Below, piece after piece: positions 35,012 to 46,726 of a DNA stretch of 64,000 bases (position 1 is the first letter of the stretch; the number at the start of each line of letters is the position of its first letter). This DNA is from Amborella trichopoda. Lineage: Eukaryota; Streptophyta; Magnoliopsida; Amborellales; Amborellaceae. The notes under the pieces were generated by a model. That model was not told the DNA's origin, made no database searches, and worked only from the letters and a program-made list of their open reading frames with translations. The position numbers were made by a program, and so were the translations under genes. Location: positions 2,214,131-2,278,130 of the forward strand of contig NW_006497610.1 in NCBI RefSeq assembly GCF_000471905.2, in the 5' to 3' direction.

Positions 35012-35425
35012 TTACTTACATGTACATATACTTATTCTAGGTTACAAATCCTAAATAGAGCCAATTTTAAAACTTTTTAAAAAATATTTTGAGGAGATAG
35101 ATCTTGTTAGCCTCTGATATCATGAAGTTTATGTAGGGCTTAGCTTTTATGAAAACAAAATAAAGCTTCACCTCAAATCCTCATTTGGAAAGCATTTTCG
35201 ACATCAGTCATGATGGTTATAAAATTAATTTCCAACACCGATAATAAAATTTTAAAAAATTTATGTACGGGCAACAAGAGAGAGGTCTATTTCAAAATGA
35301 AAACACGTTTGTTCCAATTTAAATGCGGCACCCCCTCCCCCAAGGTAGGTATTTTTTCCAAGTTACCCATGTACGATAAACCAAACACTCTATAGATGGG
35401 TTTTTTTTGTGTAAAAAAAAAAAAA

Positions 35426-35670
35426 GCAGTTATTGTTTCAAATAATCCTCATCCCTCTCAAAGGAGTAAAAGCAGCAAAGAAACCCATTTTCTCTCTCCC
35501 TCCTTAAAGCATCTCTCTTGCTTCCCGTCACTTTTGAGAGAGAGGAGAGAGAGTAAAAAAGGAAAGCAGTTATTGTTATCATCCTCATCCCTCTCAAAGC
35601 CCGGAGAAAAAGCAGCAAAGAAACCCCTTTTCTCTCTCCTCCTTCCTTAAACCATCTCTCTTGCTCCTGC
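35426..35670. repeat. About 150-bp tandem duplication upstream of the WRC frame
   Basis: gcagttattgtt starts both units (35426 and 35576). Both run through 'atcctcatccctctcaaag', 'aaaagcagcaaagaaacc' and 'catctctcttgct'. It lies 64 bp upstream of the WRC start codon, so it would fall in the 5' UTR or promoter. The pyrimidine-rich tail is typical of plant leader sequence. Confidence 0.85.
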
Positions 35671-35733
35671 TAAGCAGGAGGTGGTATTTTGAAAGCCCCC
35701 GAAACCAGTCAAAAGTAGTTTTCAGACCCATCA

Positions 35734-36129
35734 ATGGAGGAAGAGGAAACCCCACCTGATCATCTCAGATGCAGGAGAAGCGATGGTCGAGAATGGAGGT
35801 GTTCGCGACCTTCAATGGAGGGCCGGGCTCTATGTGAGATCTATTACCTTCAAGGCCAAAAGAATCGAACCAAGAAACAACAGGCAGTACCTGACCATCT
35901 TAGGTGCCGGAGAACTGACGGTCGAGAGTGGAGGTGCACTCGGCCTGCATTGGTGGGCCGGGCTCTATGTGAGAAACATCACCTTAAAGGCCAAAAACGA
36001 AGCAAGAAAGAACCACTTCCAGAGTCCCTGAAGTTGCCAAGAAAGAATAGGCAACGGGACGCTTTTCTGCACCTTTTATGCTCTGAAAACCCTAGGCTGA
36101 CCCTTTTTTCTATGATTTTTAGATCGTAG
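35734..36129 (+). CDS. Double WRC-domain protein, like the N-terminus of JMJ25-type H3K9 demethylases
   Basis: A 131-residue frame with two WRC zinc-binding domains 45 residues apart. The motif is C-x9-C-x10-C-x2-H. Domain 2 is complete (C58, C68, C79, H82). Domain 1 has C13, C23 and C34, but Tyr37 stands where the His should be. The start (MEEEETPPDHLRC) and the later PESLKLPRKNRQRD closely resemble the N-terminus of plant JMJ25/KDM3-like JmjC demethylases. In those, a single WRC precedes a long protein with RING and JmjC domains. I see no RING or JmjC coding sequence downstream in the window; a MITE lies at 36718. It may be an orphan first exon, a duplicated fragment or a short stand-alone gene. 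WRC domains are thought to bind DNA or proteins in the nucleus. Confidence 0.6.
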   Translation: MEEEETPPDHLRCRRSDGREWRCSRPSMEGRALCEIYYLQGQKNRTKKQQAVPDHLRCRRTDGREWRCTRPALVGRALCEKHHLKGQKRSKKEPLPESLKLPRKNRQRDAFLHLLCSENPRLTLFSMIFRS

Positions 36130-36499
36130 TGAGAGAGAGAGGAGCAGAATAGCGACTGAGAGAGATGTGATGAAAGATTGGTGTTGATTGTTAGCGAGAG
36201 AAAATATTGAAAGAGATAGAGGGCTGCCAGCAGAAGAAGGTGCCAAAAGAAATTTCAGAAAAAGAAAAAAAAACTTAAAATGCTGACTGGTAATTAGAAC
36301 ATTATGCACTTAGAACACCGTATTGTTGTTTTTTTGTTTAAACATAAAAAACTCATTTAACTGGTGTTTGGTTACCGGATAGGGGGGAACTTGTGAAAAA
36401 CAAAACTCCGGAAGAGGGGAGGTCGCCGGTAAATTGGGACAAACGTGTTTCCCATTTTGAAATTAACCGTCCCCCTATTGCGATAGGTAAATTTTTGTA

Positions 36500-36717
36500 A
36501 ATTTTTTAATGATACAGATCTTGCGGGTTTGTGAACACTTAATTTTTGGGAGAAACGCATGGTTTAGATAATTTGTACGATATACAATATTTTTAAAATT
36601 TAAAATACTGAATTTTTTTGTACATTCATAATGTTCATGCTGAGATGATGGATCTAAAAGTTTTCCATCACCTTAATTGTAATTTTTGATGAGTTATGAG
36701 GTAAAGCTTTACTTATT
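36500..36717 (-). repeat. Degenerate M2-type repeat, flanking an M1 MITE
   Basis: Contains 'aatgttcatgctgagatgatgg', 'ttccatcaccttaattgtaatttttg' and 'gagttatgaggtaaagcttt' in the same order as 32042-32240. It ends at the TTACTTATT target site of the MITE at 36718. 36130-36499 between it and the WRC frame shows nothing supportable. Confidence 0.5.
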
Positions 36718-37102
36718 GGAAAAAGTTTATATAGAGCCTAAGCTCTAAACAATCAAATTAGAGTCTATCTCAAAACTTTTACTAGAAGAGGTTGTTTTGA
36801 TGCTCAAATTGATCATCTCGACATCGAGATACATAGACATGAGAAAAAAAATGGATTTCAGAGTTTTAAAAATAATGCATCTTGTGACGCATTTTTGGAC
36901 CTTCAATTTTTAAGATTTTCAATTTTTCATAGATCTGCTCAATTTATACTACTTTTTAAACGTTAAATAATATTACTAAAGATAAAATATAATTGAAAGT
37001 TATCACAAAACCTTTTAATATTAAAATTATATTTTTCGACACTATTTGAAAATGGGCTCAAATTTGATTGTTTAGAGCCTCGGTTATGTACAAACCGCAC
37101 CT
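36718..37102 (+). mobile_element. MITE family M1 (copy 2, reference), Mutator-type
   Basis: A 385-bp element with a perfect 9-bp target duplication TTACTTATT (36709-36717 and 37103-37111). Left end GGAAAAAGTTTATATAGAGC, right end TGTACAAACCGCACCT; the inner parts of the inverted repeats contain CTAAACAATCAAATT. Non-coding. This copy and 32506-32883 set the boundaries for the M1/M2 group. Confidence 0.9.
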
Positions 37103-37111
37103 TTACTTATT

Positions 37112-38619
37112 ATGATAGAGCTCCTATCAAACCATTTTTCGATATTAAATTAGATGATTAGACCAATTTAATGTTTTGACTATTTTAATAATATTTTTAG
37201 ATAAACATGGTGGTAGTGATGGCAAATACCTACCATGTTTTCCTAGAAAGGATAGCAAAAGATCAAAGGGGGCTTTCAGGAGTAGGCATGTAGACTTATT
37301 CATTTTCATGTAAGGGGATAAGAAAGATGCTAGTACCTGCCCCCATTGGGATCACCCAATAATATTTTATGGAAATGGTTGGAATCTAGGGAGAGGTAGG
37401 CACTCTATGAGAGTTAGGAAGGATCTTTTGTAGAAAGAAGCATATCCTCCAAAAAAAAGAGGTCGTTTTTCCTAGGTTTTGCCCTTGCCTTGTTTTTATT
37501 CGTTGGTATGTTAATTGCTCTCAAGGTCGTCTCTCTTTATTTTATTTTTTATTTTTTTTATTTTATTTTTTTTTTTAATTTTTTTTGATTTTTTTTTTTT
37601 TAAGTAATAATATAGTAGTGAGAATAAAAGAAGATTGATTAGCAGTATTGCCCATCAAAGAGGGTAGGCATAGAAGGGAAATTTAACAATGATTTTTCAG
37701 ATGTGCAAACAAAGATGCTTATCTCTCGTAACATCGTAATCTTCATTTATGGTAGATTTTGACTTGGTAAGGTTATAAACGCTGTCCCATCAAAGCGAAC
37801 CACGTAAATACCATGTTATTATAGTATGTTTTTGTTTTAGTATCATTTTTCATAATTATTTTATTATAAAAAATATATATATAATTATTATTTATTTTTA
37901 ATACAAAAAAACTACAATTATTTTTATCCGACCAATTTTTAAATTTGTTAGTCATAAGTATGTTATTAACTAGGTTCAAAGATAAAATAAATAAATAAAA
38001 AAATTAAACTTCATGATACATCTTAAACCATCAAATTTAACATAGTTAGAAATAATTGTAACCTCTTAATAACAATAACAATAGTAAATGATCTCAATCC
38101 TAATATACAATTGCTTTTATTGTTGCTCTATTCATCTTTTTTTGCATGTAACCAGCCAGCTATGTACACAATTTTAAGTGTTGATCACTTCAATTATAGT
38201 TCTTAATTTTGCAAACAAGGAGTTCTTAAAGCCCAATAATAAAAATAAAATAAAATAAAATAAAAAAATAAATAATTAAGGAGTTCTACGTCCACATAAA
38301 AATGTCCGATGCAATTTAATGGAGTAGGAAACAATCCCGATTAATGGGTCAAGGGAATCTTCTAGAATGGCGGGCTGTGATAAGACTGGGAGATGCGAGA
38401 CTAGGGCGTGGCCCTCATATAGAATCTCTGTAATAAATATAATAGAAAAAAGCTCAAAAACCAACAGGACCCTGTGTTTGGGGTTGTTCTACAAACCTAA
38501 ATCACCCATGACTGATTCCCAACTACCTCCAACGATTCTAAGTCGGTTTGGTAATTTTTAGAATAATATTTATAGTATTTTGATATACTTTTCCCAAATC
38601 ATTGATATTTAGTGTGATT
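37112..38619. other. Intergenic stretch, nothing recognised
   Basis: AT-rich with a T-rich patch at about 37536-37605 and A-runs near 38240-38270. The reading frames are short and unlike any family I know. Confidence 0.6.
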
Positions 38620-38900
38620 ATTATTTGTAATGTTTCAAGATTGGTGGGATAGATCGTTAACCTATAGATCTGTGTTGGATTGTTGGATCGACGATCCCGA
38701 TCGGGTCTAAATCAATCCCAATTGGTCATCTAAAAATATATTAAAAGTTAAATAAATTATATATATGTAGATGAGGGGGATTTTGGAAAGGAACTGGGAT
38801 GAGACCCATACCATCTTGGAATTGATTACCATCTAGATTGACAATCTGGATTCAAATTTTAAGAAGACTGATTATTTGAAACTTTGGTTTATGATTTTCA
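38620..38900 (+). repeat. Dispersed repeat family Z (copy 2)
   Basis: Runs from 'aatgtttcaagattgg' through 'ggatcgacgatcccgatcggg', an AT-rich middle, 'gggattttgg', 'gacccataccatcttggaa' and 'gacaatctggattcaaattt'. Same order as 29340-29930 and, inverted, 39680-40015. Confidence 0.6.
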
Positions 38901-38939
38901 ATGCTTAGTTTAGAATTTTGGATACTTTGTAGCTTGTAA

Positions 38940-39440
38940 TTGGGAAACAATTGGCCTCAATATAGATGGGTGCTGCCGGAGCAAGGATGTTTCAAACTTA
39001 ACTTTGATGGGATTTCATTGGGTAATCCTGGTTGGTCAGGCATGCTTTGGTGGTGTGGTTAGATACTGATATGGAAACGTCATTTTTTTTGTATACAGAC
39101 CCTTATGGTGTCAACACTGCCAACTATGTTAAGTTTGTGGCCCTTCTCCATGGTCTGAGAATTTTTAAAGAAATAAATATAGATTCTTTTTGTTCCAATT
39201 AAAGGGATTCTAGGAATGTTATTAACTTGTACAAAACGTGTTTCATGGGAACTGAAATCGATTGGGGTAACAAGTTTTAGATTTGTCAGCTTCGTTAATG
39301 GTTTCGTTCCATTATATCTACAAGGAAGCGAATGATATCGTTGATTCTCTTGCGAAAAAGGGTGCTGACCTGCAATCTTTAGTAATTGATAATGATGTAA
39401 TTTTTTGTTTGTAAATTCCTTATTCAATAAAATTAGATAA
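38940..39440 (+). pseudogene. L1-type LINE RNase H remnant (3' truncated copy)
   Basis: The plus strand reads CFKLNFDGISLGNPGWSG near 38988-39042, then YTDPYGVNTANYVKFVALLHGLRIF near 39095-39170. A degraded end follows (YKEANDIVDSLAKKGA-like text near 39320-39365, in another frame). These match the LINE RNase H domain, including FDG with its catalytic Asp. The remains are 5'-truncated and carry stops and frame changes. An ATTCAATAAAATTAGATAA end lies at about 39422-39440. Confidence 0.8.
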
Positions 39441-39679
39441 CATTGTCAATATTTTTTTTTTGAGGAAACAAAATTTGAATATTTTTTAAAGGGATTGAAT
39501 CCTGTATTACATTAACAAAAGGCTACTTGTGTCAATCATCACCCATTTCCAAGACTGGATAGTTGAGATGAATCATTCGTGTGGACAAATAGCATGGTTT
39601 GTATCAAACAATGTATACACGATTTTTGTGATCCCACACTTTTCACACAGCATTTATGTTTTATGAATGAATTCAATAT

Positions 39680-40015
39680 TCTAAAACCCTATGATTTTCA
39701 ATCCGGATCGCCAATTTAGATGGGAATCGATCATGGCAGAACTGATTCAAAGATGGTATGAATTCTGACAAGGTCACCATCCAAAACCCCATTTATATTT
39801 TTTTCTTTTTTTTTAAGCTTATTTAATATTTTCTTATATCCCCTCAATATTCCCATCCTATAAACTTTTACTTTAATTTTAATTTTATTTTATTTACTTT
39901 TTAACATTTCTCTAGGTCATTGAACAGGACCGATCCAGATCGTTGATCCAACAATCCAACATGGAGCTATAGGTGAGCGATCCGCCTCACCAATTCAGAT
40001 TTTGAAACACTGAAT
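39680..40015 (-). repeat. Dispersed repeat family Z (copy 3, inverted)
   Basis: On the minus strand it opens 'tcagtgtttcaaaatctgaa', then 'gaggcggatcgctcacc', an AT-rich middle, 'ggggttttgg', 'cataccatctttgaatc' and ends 'gcgatccggattgaaaatc'. The two ends are imperfect inverted copies of TTTCAAAATCYGRAT, so the family may be a DNA-transposon derivative. Confidence 0.65.
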
Positions 40016-40257
40016 CAAATAAACTTTTAATAAAATTTTCAATATTTTAATCCGGAAATTTTTCGGATTCAAATGGGTCATCTCTTTCTCAATCTTGAGT
40101 GGGGATCATGTACTCAAATAACATTTACTTGCAATTTAAAAACTAAGATTTCTTAATTAAGTCAAAAACTTAAAACAATTGCTCAATTATAAACTAGAAA
40201 TTAGGGCACTATTTGGTGTTGTAATATTAAGGGGAAAGGAGCATGTCATTCAAAGAG

Positions 40258-40623
40258 GGCACAATCAAATTAGAGCCTACTTTCAAATAGTGTCGAGAAA
40301 TGTGGTTTCAATATTCAAAATCATTGCGATAGCCTTAAAATATATTTTGATCTTTATTTATAAAGTTTAAAGCATCAAAAAATAGTGTAGATCGATAGAT
40401 CTATGAAAATTTAAAAATCTTGAAAATTAACGGTCTAAAATATATTACAAAATACACTATTTTCGAAACTTAAAATCCATTTTTTTTTTCATGTCCATGC
40501 ATCTTGATGTCGAGATGATCAATTTGAGGATATTTGGACATCAAAACAACTTCTTCTAAAGGAATTTTTGAGATAGGCTCTAATTTGATGGTTTGAAGCC
40601 TCGGATCTATATAAACTTTTCCC
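40258..40623 (-). mobile_element. MITE family M1 (copy 3)
   Basis: A 366-bp element. The flanks TTCAAAGAG (40249-40257) and TTCAAAGGG (40624-40632) match at 8 of 9 positions. The left inverted repeat is shortened (starts GGCACAATCAAATTAGAGCC). The right is complete (CTATATAAACTTTTCCC). Confidence 0.8.
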
Positions 40624-40632
40624 TTCAAAGGG

Positions 40633-41655
40633 AAGTCGGGTGTTAGTGGGGTCCACACCTTCTAGAACGAGGAAGCAGTCAGCCCACAGCATTTTTGTTT
40701 ACAAACTTATTTACTAAACTTTAAATCGCGGGATACCATGAAAAGGAAATTCCTTTTTACAAATGTGAAGACGCGCTTATTGCATTGGATAATGCGAAGT
40801 ACAGGTGTACCCTTCAAAACAATTTGATTATTTGAAAAATACTTCTTTTTTTTTTTTAATGGTCATTATTTGAAAAATATTCTTGTTGGAGCGTAATACA
40901 AAAAGTAGGACAACGTTAGTCCAATTGCGCTGTAAAGCAAATCAATGATGCCTGTCTCTCTCTCCATTGATTCCAACCCGGATTTTAATAGATAATATTA
41001 TTTATCTTTTTGGAGGATGGTCAGAGTCATTTTTAGTCATTAGATGTGTGATCAGATGGCTAGAAGGGTGTCATAAAGCTCTAGAAAAATTTGTTTATTT
41101 TGAGTAAAGTAAGTAGAACACCCCGGCTGTCCAAATTCAAATCTAGCAATAGTGATTTATGACGTTGTTGTAGCAAAAATAACATAGTATTATTATATCC
41201 TTTTCCAATCCAAAAATGTGGTCGTGTGTCATGTCCCAAGGCAATTAATCATAGTTATGAAGACGAAATTAGATGCGGTGGTTCAGTTAGTCGGACTGCT
41301 GATCGATGCTTTGAATTAGTGATTGATCGGTTTTTGTTCAGTTAATCAGCCTACTTCCGACCAATTCAATTGGCCAAATGATACGGGCATTTTTTCTAAC
41401 ATATTTCATATTTATGAATTATTATCTATTCTTATTATATTTTAAAAAATGTGGTCAAATTGGTTTAATCGGCAGTTAAAGTAGTTCTAACAAGACCAAA
41501 CTCCTTAATGATTTGGTGGCCTATCTGGCCTGGGTAACAAGGCTATTAGTATTTACTATAGATGGCAATATATACCCCACAACAAGATTATTCAAGGAGA
41601 TTGAAACTTCTTTCACGATGGGAAGGTGACAAGATTATTGAATGAGATTCAACAA
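40633..41655. other. Intergenic stretch with one degenerate repeat
   Basis: About 41270-41530 contains 'gtggttcagttagtcgg...gaccaattcaattggcc' and 'gtcaaattggtttaatcgg', which resemble eroded inverted ends, but I cannot define an element. No gene is seen. Confidence 0.45.
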
Positions 41656-41930
41656 ATGTTATAGTTTGGAGTTAAGAAGAATTTAATGTTTTATAGAGTC
41701 TTAGAGTGCTATTTTACAAGATTAGGGTCATTATTTCATCCCTCAATGGATCTACAACATCGCTTCCGTGAGTTGAATGTGGAAGGTGATTGCTTAGCTA
41801 AAGGAGGAGTTATTTCTCTTTCTTTGGTTACCAACTTCTTCTAATGTTCTCTTGCATTCTTCACGTATATTTTGTATCTTGTAATCCTCGTTTGATTTAA
41901 TGGAAAGGTTATCTTAATATTCAAAAAAAA
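41656..41930 (+). mobile_element. L1-type LINE 3' tail
   Basis: Reads FRELNVEGDCLAKGGVISLS then a stop near 41840, matching the end of LINE RNase H (FREANxxADxLAKxG). An A-rich end at about 41921-41930 follows a T-rich 3' UTR with 'gtttgatttaatgg'. Confidence 0.7.
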
Positions 41931-42699
41931 TAAAAAGTACCCAAAACTACATCACTTTGGAGAGCTCAAAATAGTGTTGAAGACTTCCACAGAGCATATG
42001 TAACCCACAGGAAATGTCCCACTATATTTCATTTGGAATGCATCTCTCTCTAAAAGAGAGAAAGACCTGGTTATCCCCTCAAAATGGTGTGGAAAACTTC
42101 CAAGGAGAAGAGAGAGACAAAGATAGTTTTAGGTAGGGGTTGTTTGTGTTATTTTTATTTTTATTTTAAAAAAATAAAAATAAATTAATTAATTAAAAAA
42201 CAAAAAACAAAATTGCCCAATTTTCTTCTAAAATGGGGATATAGATGCGCCTTGTGTGCGTGAGAAAGGCCTCCAAGTTATAATGATTCTTCTTGTACCT
42301 GATACTGCCATTTCAACAAAGGTTCCTTTGGATCCTTTCTGAGGATGTATACGGAATTCCATCAATTCCTACTCCAAAGACATTCCCATTTTTGTATTAA
42401 TTATTAGGTTATTGTGACCGAATCAGCCCAACAAGCTCAGTGAGAGGAGACCAGAAATAGTCCATCTCTTCTCCTTTTTTTTATATTATATTACAAAAAT
42501 CTCCCTCTTCATTGCAACAAAATGAAATGAAAGTTCCACGTTTTGGGCTCAAGTGGCCATCATGCCAGGGAGTCTCAGTCAAACATGGCTTTGATGCCAA
42601 TATTTGACCACAACAACGGAACGCTTTACATTATATTTTTGGACCTTTATATTATATTGTAAGATTATTTACCTTTGCCTTTCATGGGGGCATGCATTG

Positions 42700-43050
42700 A
42701 AATTGGTGTTTTAAAATTTAGACAGATGGGGCGGATTCTTCACTCCAATATTCATGTCAGATTGTTGGATTAACTATCTCGGTAGAGTCAGGGTCATCTG
42801 AATCAATGATCTAAATATTAAAAATAAATAAAATAAAATTAAAATTAAAATAAAGATTTATGGTATAAAGATTTAAAAGGGATCTAAAAACATTAGATGC
42901 GTTAGAGAAAGTGATTTTTTTTTTTTTGTGGGGGAGTTGGGGTTTAAAGGAGAAGTGGTCCGGGACCTTTAGCATCCCAGAACTGGCTCGGTTTTAATCG
43001 AATTCAATCCAGATCAGAGATCCGGCTCACAATCATCAGGTTTGATAACA
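42700..43050 (+). repeat. Dispersed repeat family Z (copy 4)
   Basis: Starts 'gtgttttaaaatttagacag', then 'gatggggcggattc', 'gattgttggattaac', an AT-rich middle with a T-run (about 42914-42928), 'ggtccgggacc', and ends 'gatccggctcacaatc'. Same family as 39680-40015. 41931-42699 before it shows nothing supportable. Confidence 0.55.
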
Positions 43051-44519
43051 TAATGTAATTTAAATATTAAATTATTTAGTTAATGGCACGTGCATTGTAC
43101 AAATGCTTTGTCCAAAAAAATAGATTGGACTTCATTTTTATTTTTTATTTTTAAAGTAGTATATTATTTTTGTTTTTATTTCAATATGGAAGTTCATTAT
43201 TTTCTATTTGTTTAAAATTTCATGCAATTCTATTTAAATTTTAACTTTCTTATTTCTTTCTTCTATAAAAAATTATATTTAGCTAAGATAGGTAACTAGT
43301 TGTTTTAATGGGAATTCTAGTTTAGATGGGACATCCATCTTATAGAGCAAGAGTGACTTTTTTTGGGAAAAAAAAAAATCAATATATTACCTCCTTATTT
43401 TCTACTTAATTTTTTAGTTCTCAATATTACTTCAAAGTTGTCTAATTCGTAGGTGCTCCAAAAACCTCGCTTATAGAATTAGAAACCTTTAAATAATGTG
43501 ATTCCACTCAAGATCGTGTACCTAGTAGGGTAAATGAGAAATAGACGAATATAACCACATGTCGAGTGCAAGAAATAAAATAAAAAATAAAAGCACACCA
43601 CAATAATGCAAATCTTTATGTGCTTCACCCCGCAGGTCAACATCCATCGCCTCGGCAAGTATAAATCTAATATCTTAATAAAGATTGTAGTTTAGGGTTG
43701 CAAGAGGTACACCTCACTCTGAACATCGGCAAAAACGTCACTGATCTTCACTTCTAAACCCACTCTCCTAACCAAGCAATATCATTGATTAAACTTATCT
43801 TTCCCACTATTATATTGCTACCGGAAAAAAAACCTCGAAAACTGAAAGATTTTTCTCTCTGGAAGTGGAAACTATTGACCCAAAAGTAAATAGAAAAATT
43901 GTCAATCTTTAGGAGGCCATGATTCCATCTTAGAGACGTGTCTCTATCTTGGTCATCTCCTCCCATGACTTCAATGAAATGACCCAAAAGGGCCAATATT
44001 ATAGTTTCATTAACCCTCTTTTAAATATCAATAGGGTTTATTTGCTCTTAAAAAAAACTCCCTTTTTACTTTTTATGAAAGACCATAATATCCTAAAACT
44101 TTTGAAGAAACATATGAGTGGTAATTTTGAATATATCAATTGATAGCCGAATCACCATATTCGCCTTGTCAGTCTTCATTGAATATATTTTTTAACTTTT
44201 CTATTGCCTATTGTGGAATTTTCACAAATTTTTTTCTTTTTTTTTAAGTTCTAAAATCTTTGGATGGGATTAAAGTTAAAAATCCAAATGAATTGGCACT
44301 TTTAAATTAGAATTATATAATATAAGACATTTTATTTTTAGTATAAGGGGTTCACAATCTAATAAATGTGAAATCTAACATCTCAGGATGTATCACATAT
44401 ATTGAAAAATTTTCTTTTGAATTTTGAGAACAATGGGATATCCTCAACCAACCTATTTCAAATCTAACAACTAAGATTGATTATACATTATTCATTTCCT
44501 GTGACCCAAAACACATTGC
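43051..44519. other. Intergenic stretch, nothing recognised
   Basis: AT-rich, with an 80-codon minus-strand frame at 43754-43996 that matches nothing I know and has no coding bias. No element could be defined. Confidence 0.5.
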
Positions 44520-44755
44520 AAACTTACCCACTATTCAATCACAAGGAGTGTTTAATTTTGGTGGGGAGCCCCTTTGGTAGAGACCATCTAATTTTTAAAG
44601 TGCGAGATCTAGGTGTTAGAAAAATCAAAATTCAAAATTTTTATTTCGAGAACAATTATCTAGTGATTCTAAGGTGGTTCAAAAAATTTCAAATTGAAAA
44701 ATCTCCCCAAGTAAGTCTTTTGGCCTAGGGAGTAGATGCAGGAGCATAGTATACC
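44520..44755 (+). repeat. Dispersed repeat family W (copy 2)
   Basis: Shares 'gaccatctaatttttaaa', 'gagatctaggtgttag', 'ttcaaaatttttatttcgag' and 'gcaggagcatagtatac' with 33425-33680 in the same order. Confidence 0.5.
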
Positions 44756-44759
44756 TATT

Positions 44760-45330
44760 GATTATCAATAGGGTGAGGTTTGTATAAGTTGCACACTATA
44801 TACTATACAAATAAAGCACATCTAAATTTAAAGACTTGAAAATAAAAGGTCTAGATAACTTGTTACAACATGCATTAAAAAAACTTGAAATTAAACCTTA
44901 ACCCGTCCCAAGCCCTAGTAAAGGAGATGGATTGTACTAGGTAGGCAACCAGTATAAAACTTTACCACGTATTATCATGAATCGTAATCCTTCGATATGA
45001 AGTAGTGAAAAAAAATATAGTGACTTTTAATCTTACTGAGGATATGACCCTTGATAGAGAAAAATGGAGGAATATGATTCCTGTAGCCAACCCCAAATAA
45101 TTTGAATAAAGTTTGGGTGATGTTGATGATAATATCCGCATATTTCAAAGTCGAGATAATCAATTGGAGTTTTCTAACTTCAAAATTCTATTTTCTTCTT
45201 GATATTTGAGGTGTATTTTACTCCTATAAACTTCTTTCTTATCAAAATCACCTTCTAACTTCAAAATACTCTTTTCTTCTGGATATTTGAGGTGTACTTT
45301 ACTCCTATAAACTTCTTTATTATCAAAATC
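44760..45330 (-). mobile_element. M2-type MITE interrupted by an RTE LINE fragment
   Basis: The left part (44775-44885) has the 'gtgaggtttgtataag' end and 'ggtctagataacttg' block. The right part (45140-45330) has 'caaagtcgagataatcaattgg' and two 'ttttcttctggatatttgaggtg' tandem copies about 71 bp apart. Between them, about 44893-45135 on the plus strand is an RTE 3' end ('cttaacccgtcccaagccc', 'ggtaggcaaccagtataaaac', 'atgacccttgatagag', 'gccaaccccaaataatttg', then a (GAT)n tail). The LINE fragment is the younger. Confidence 0.6.
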
Positions 45331-45457
45331 ACCTCTTAGACCATAAGGACATAATTGATGACATATTACCAAATCACATAGTAGAAAAGTGTTATTTATG
45401 TACGGGACACATTCCCACATTTGCGTTCTTCAAGGCATAAACCACCCATTTTTAAGA

Positions 45458-45835
45458 GGGAAACGTTTATACTAAACAATCAAATTCAAACTTATCTCAA
45501 AAATTTCACTAAAAGAGGTTGTTTTGATGCTCAGATATCTTCAAGTTGATCATCTCGACATCAAGATGCATTGACATGAGAAAAAAATAGATTTCACGTT
45601 TTGAAAATAGTGTATTTTATACTGTATTTTTGGACCGTCAATTTCTAAGATTTTCAAGTTTCATAGATCTCTCGATCTCACTATTTTTTAAGCTTCAAAC
45701 TTTATAAATGAGGATAAAAATATATTTTAAGGCAATCACAACGATTTTTTATATTGAAATGATATTTCTCAACACCATTTGAAAGTAAGCTCTAATTTGA
45801 TTGTTTAGAGCCTAGGCTCTATACAAACCGCACCC
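45458..45835 (+). mobile_element. MITE family M1 (copy 4)
   Basis: A 378-bp element. Flanks TTTTTAAGA and ATTTTAAGA match at 8 of 9 positions. Left end GGGAAACGTTTATACTAAAC is shortened; right end CTATACAAACCGCACCC is complete. Confidence 0.8.
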
Positions 45836-46726
45836 ATTTTAAGATGCATGTAAATGCCGTCCCCTCAACAAAAATTAAAATCAATAATCTGAATATTTCC
45901 AAAATTCATTTAAAAAATACACTATAAGGAGGGGACGCATTGCTATGTATGAGCCCGGGGACTCGGAAAAACCTGTGTCCATTGCATACAAAGTGGGAGA
46001 TGCTTAATTATTATCCATTCCTATTGCAACTACTACCAAGCTTAGATGCATGGGTGTTTGGTTGAATGATAAAGCGTAAGCAGGAAAGGGGTTGCGTCAT
46101 GGTGGTAACACCTCCACATTCTAATCATCATACTGTGATTTTTATTTTCACTGACACCACGTCACTAATACTTTAAAAAAATTAACTCCTAAACAATCTG
46201 AAAAAAAACGGTGCGGTTTGTTTAGAGCAGTATTCGCAAAATCGAATTGGAACGGTTTGTCAGACATGGGTCCATAAGTGATTTAACCGGCCTAACCGGT
46301 AAACCGACCTATTTAACTTTTCTAACTGAGCAAGTCCTGAACGGTCAAAAAACTGTTGAAAAAATAAAAAAGATATATAAAAAAAAAACAAAAATGTGAA
46401 AAACATATAAAGAATAATTAAAACCACACACATTCAAATAAAGTTCAAAATTAATGAAAAAAATGGATTTTAACAAATCGATTTTTGAATTAAAGTGAGT
46501 ATAATGACAAAAACAATTTTTAATCTTTACCATAATGTAAAGAATATTAAAAGATGCTTTACAAACCAAATTCCTTATTTTTGAGAATTTATATATATAT
46601 ATATATTTTATTTTTTTTTAAATCCTGGTGTATCATCAAAACCGCTCCAAACTGGAGCCTGGCACTAGCCGGTTCCAATCTAACCGGGCCGTTAGTGGTT
46701 AGATCGCCCGATTTTTCTAACAATGG
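45836..46726. other. Intergenic stretch, nothing firm
   Basis: Two spaced patches, 46205-46320 and 46625-46715, contain CCGG-rich inverted phrases (aaccggcctaaccggt; ctagccggttccaatc). They may be the ends of an unrelated repeat. No gene. Confidence 0.4.

Noticed and set aside
35783-36031. Second plus-strand frame overlapping the WRC exon
   Set aside because: Runs in another frame of the same DNA; the WRC frame has two recognisable zinc domains while this one has none.
43754-43996. 80-codon minus-strand frame
   Set aside because: No similarity to any family, no start or splice context; left as part of an unannotated stretch.
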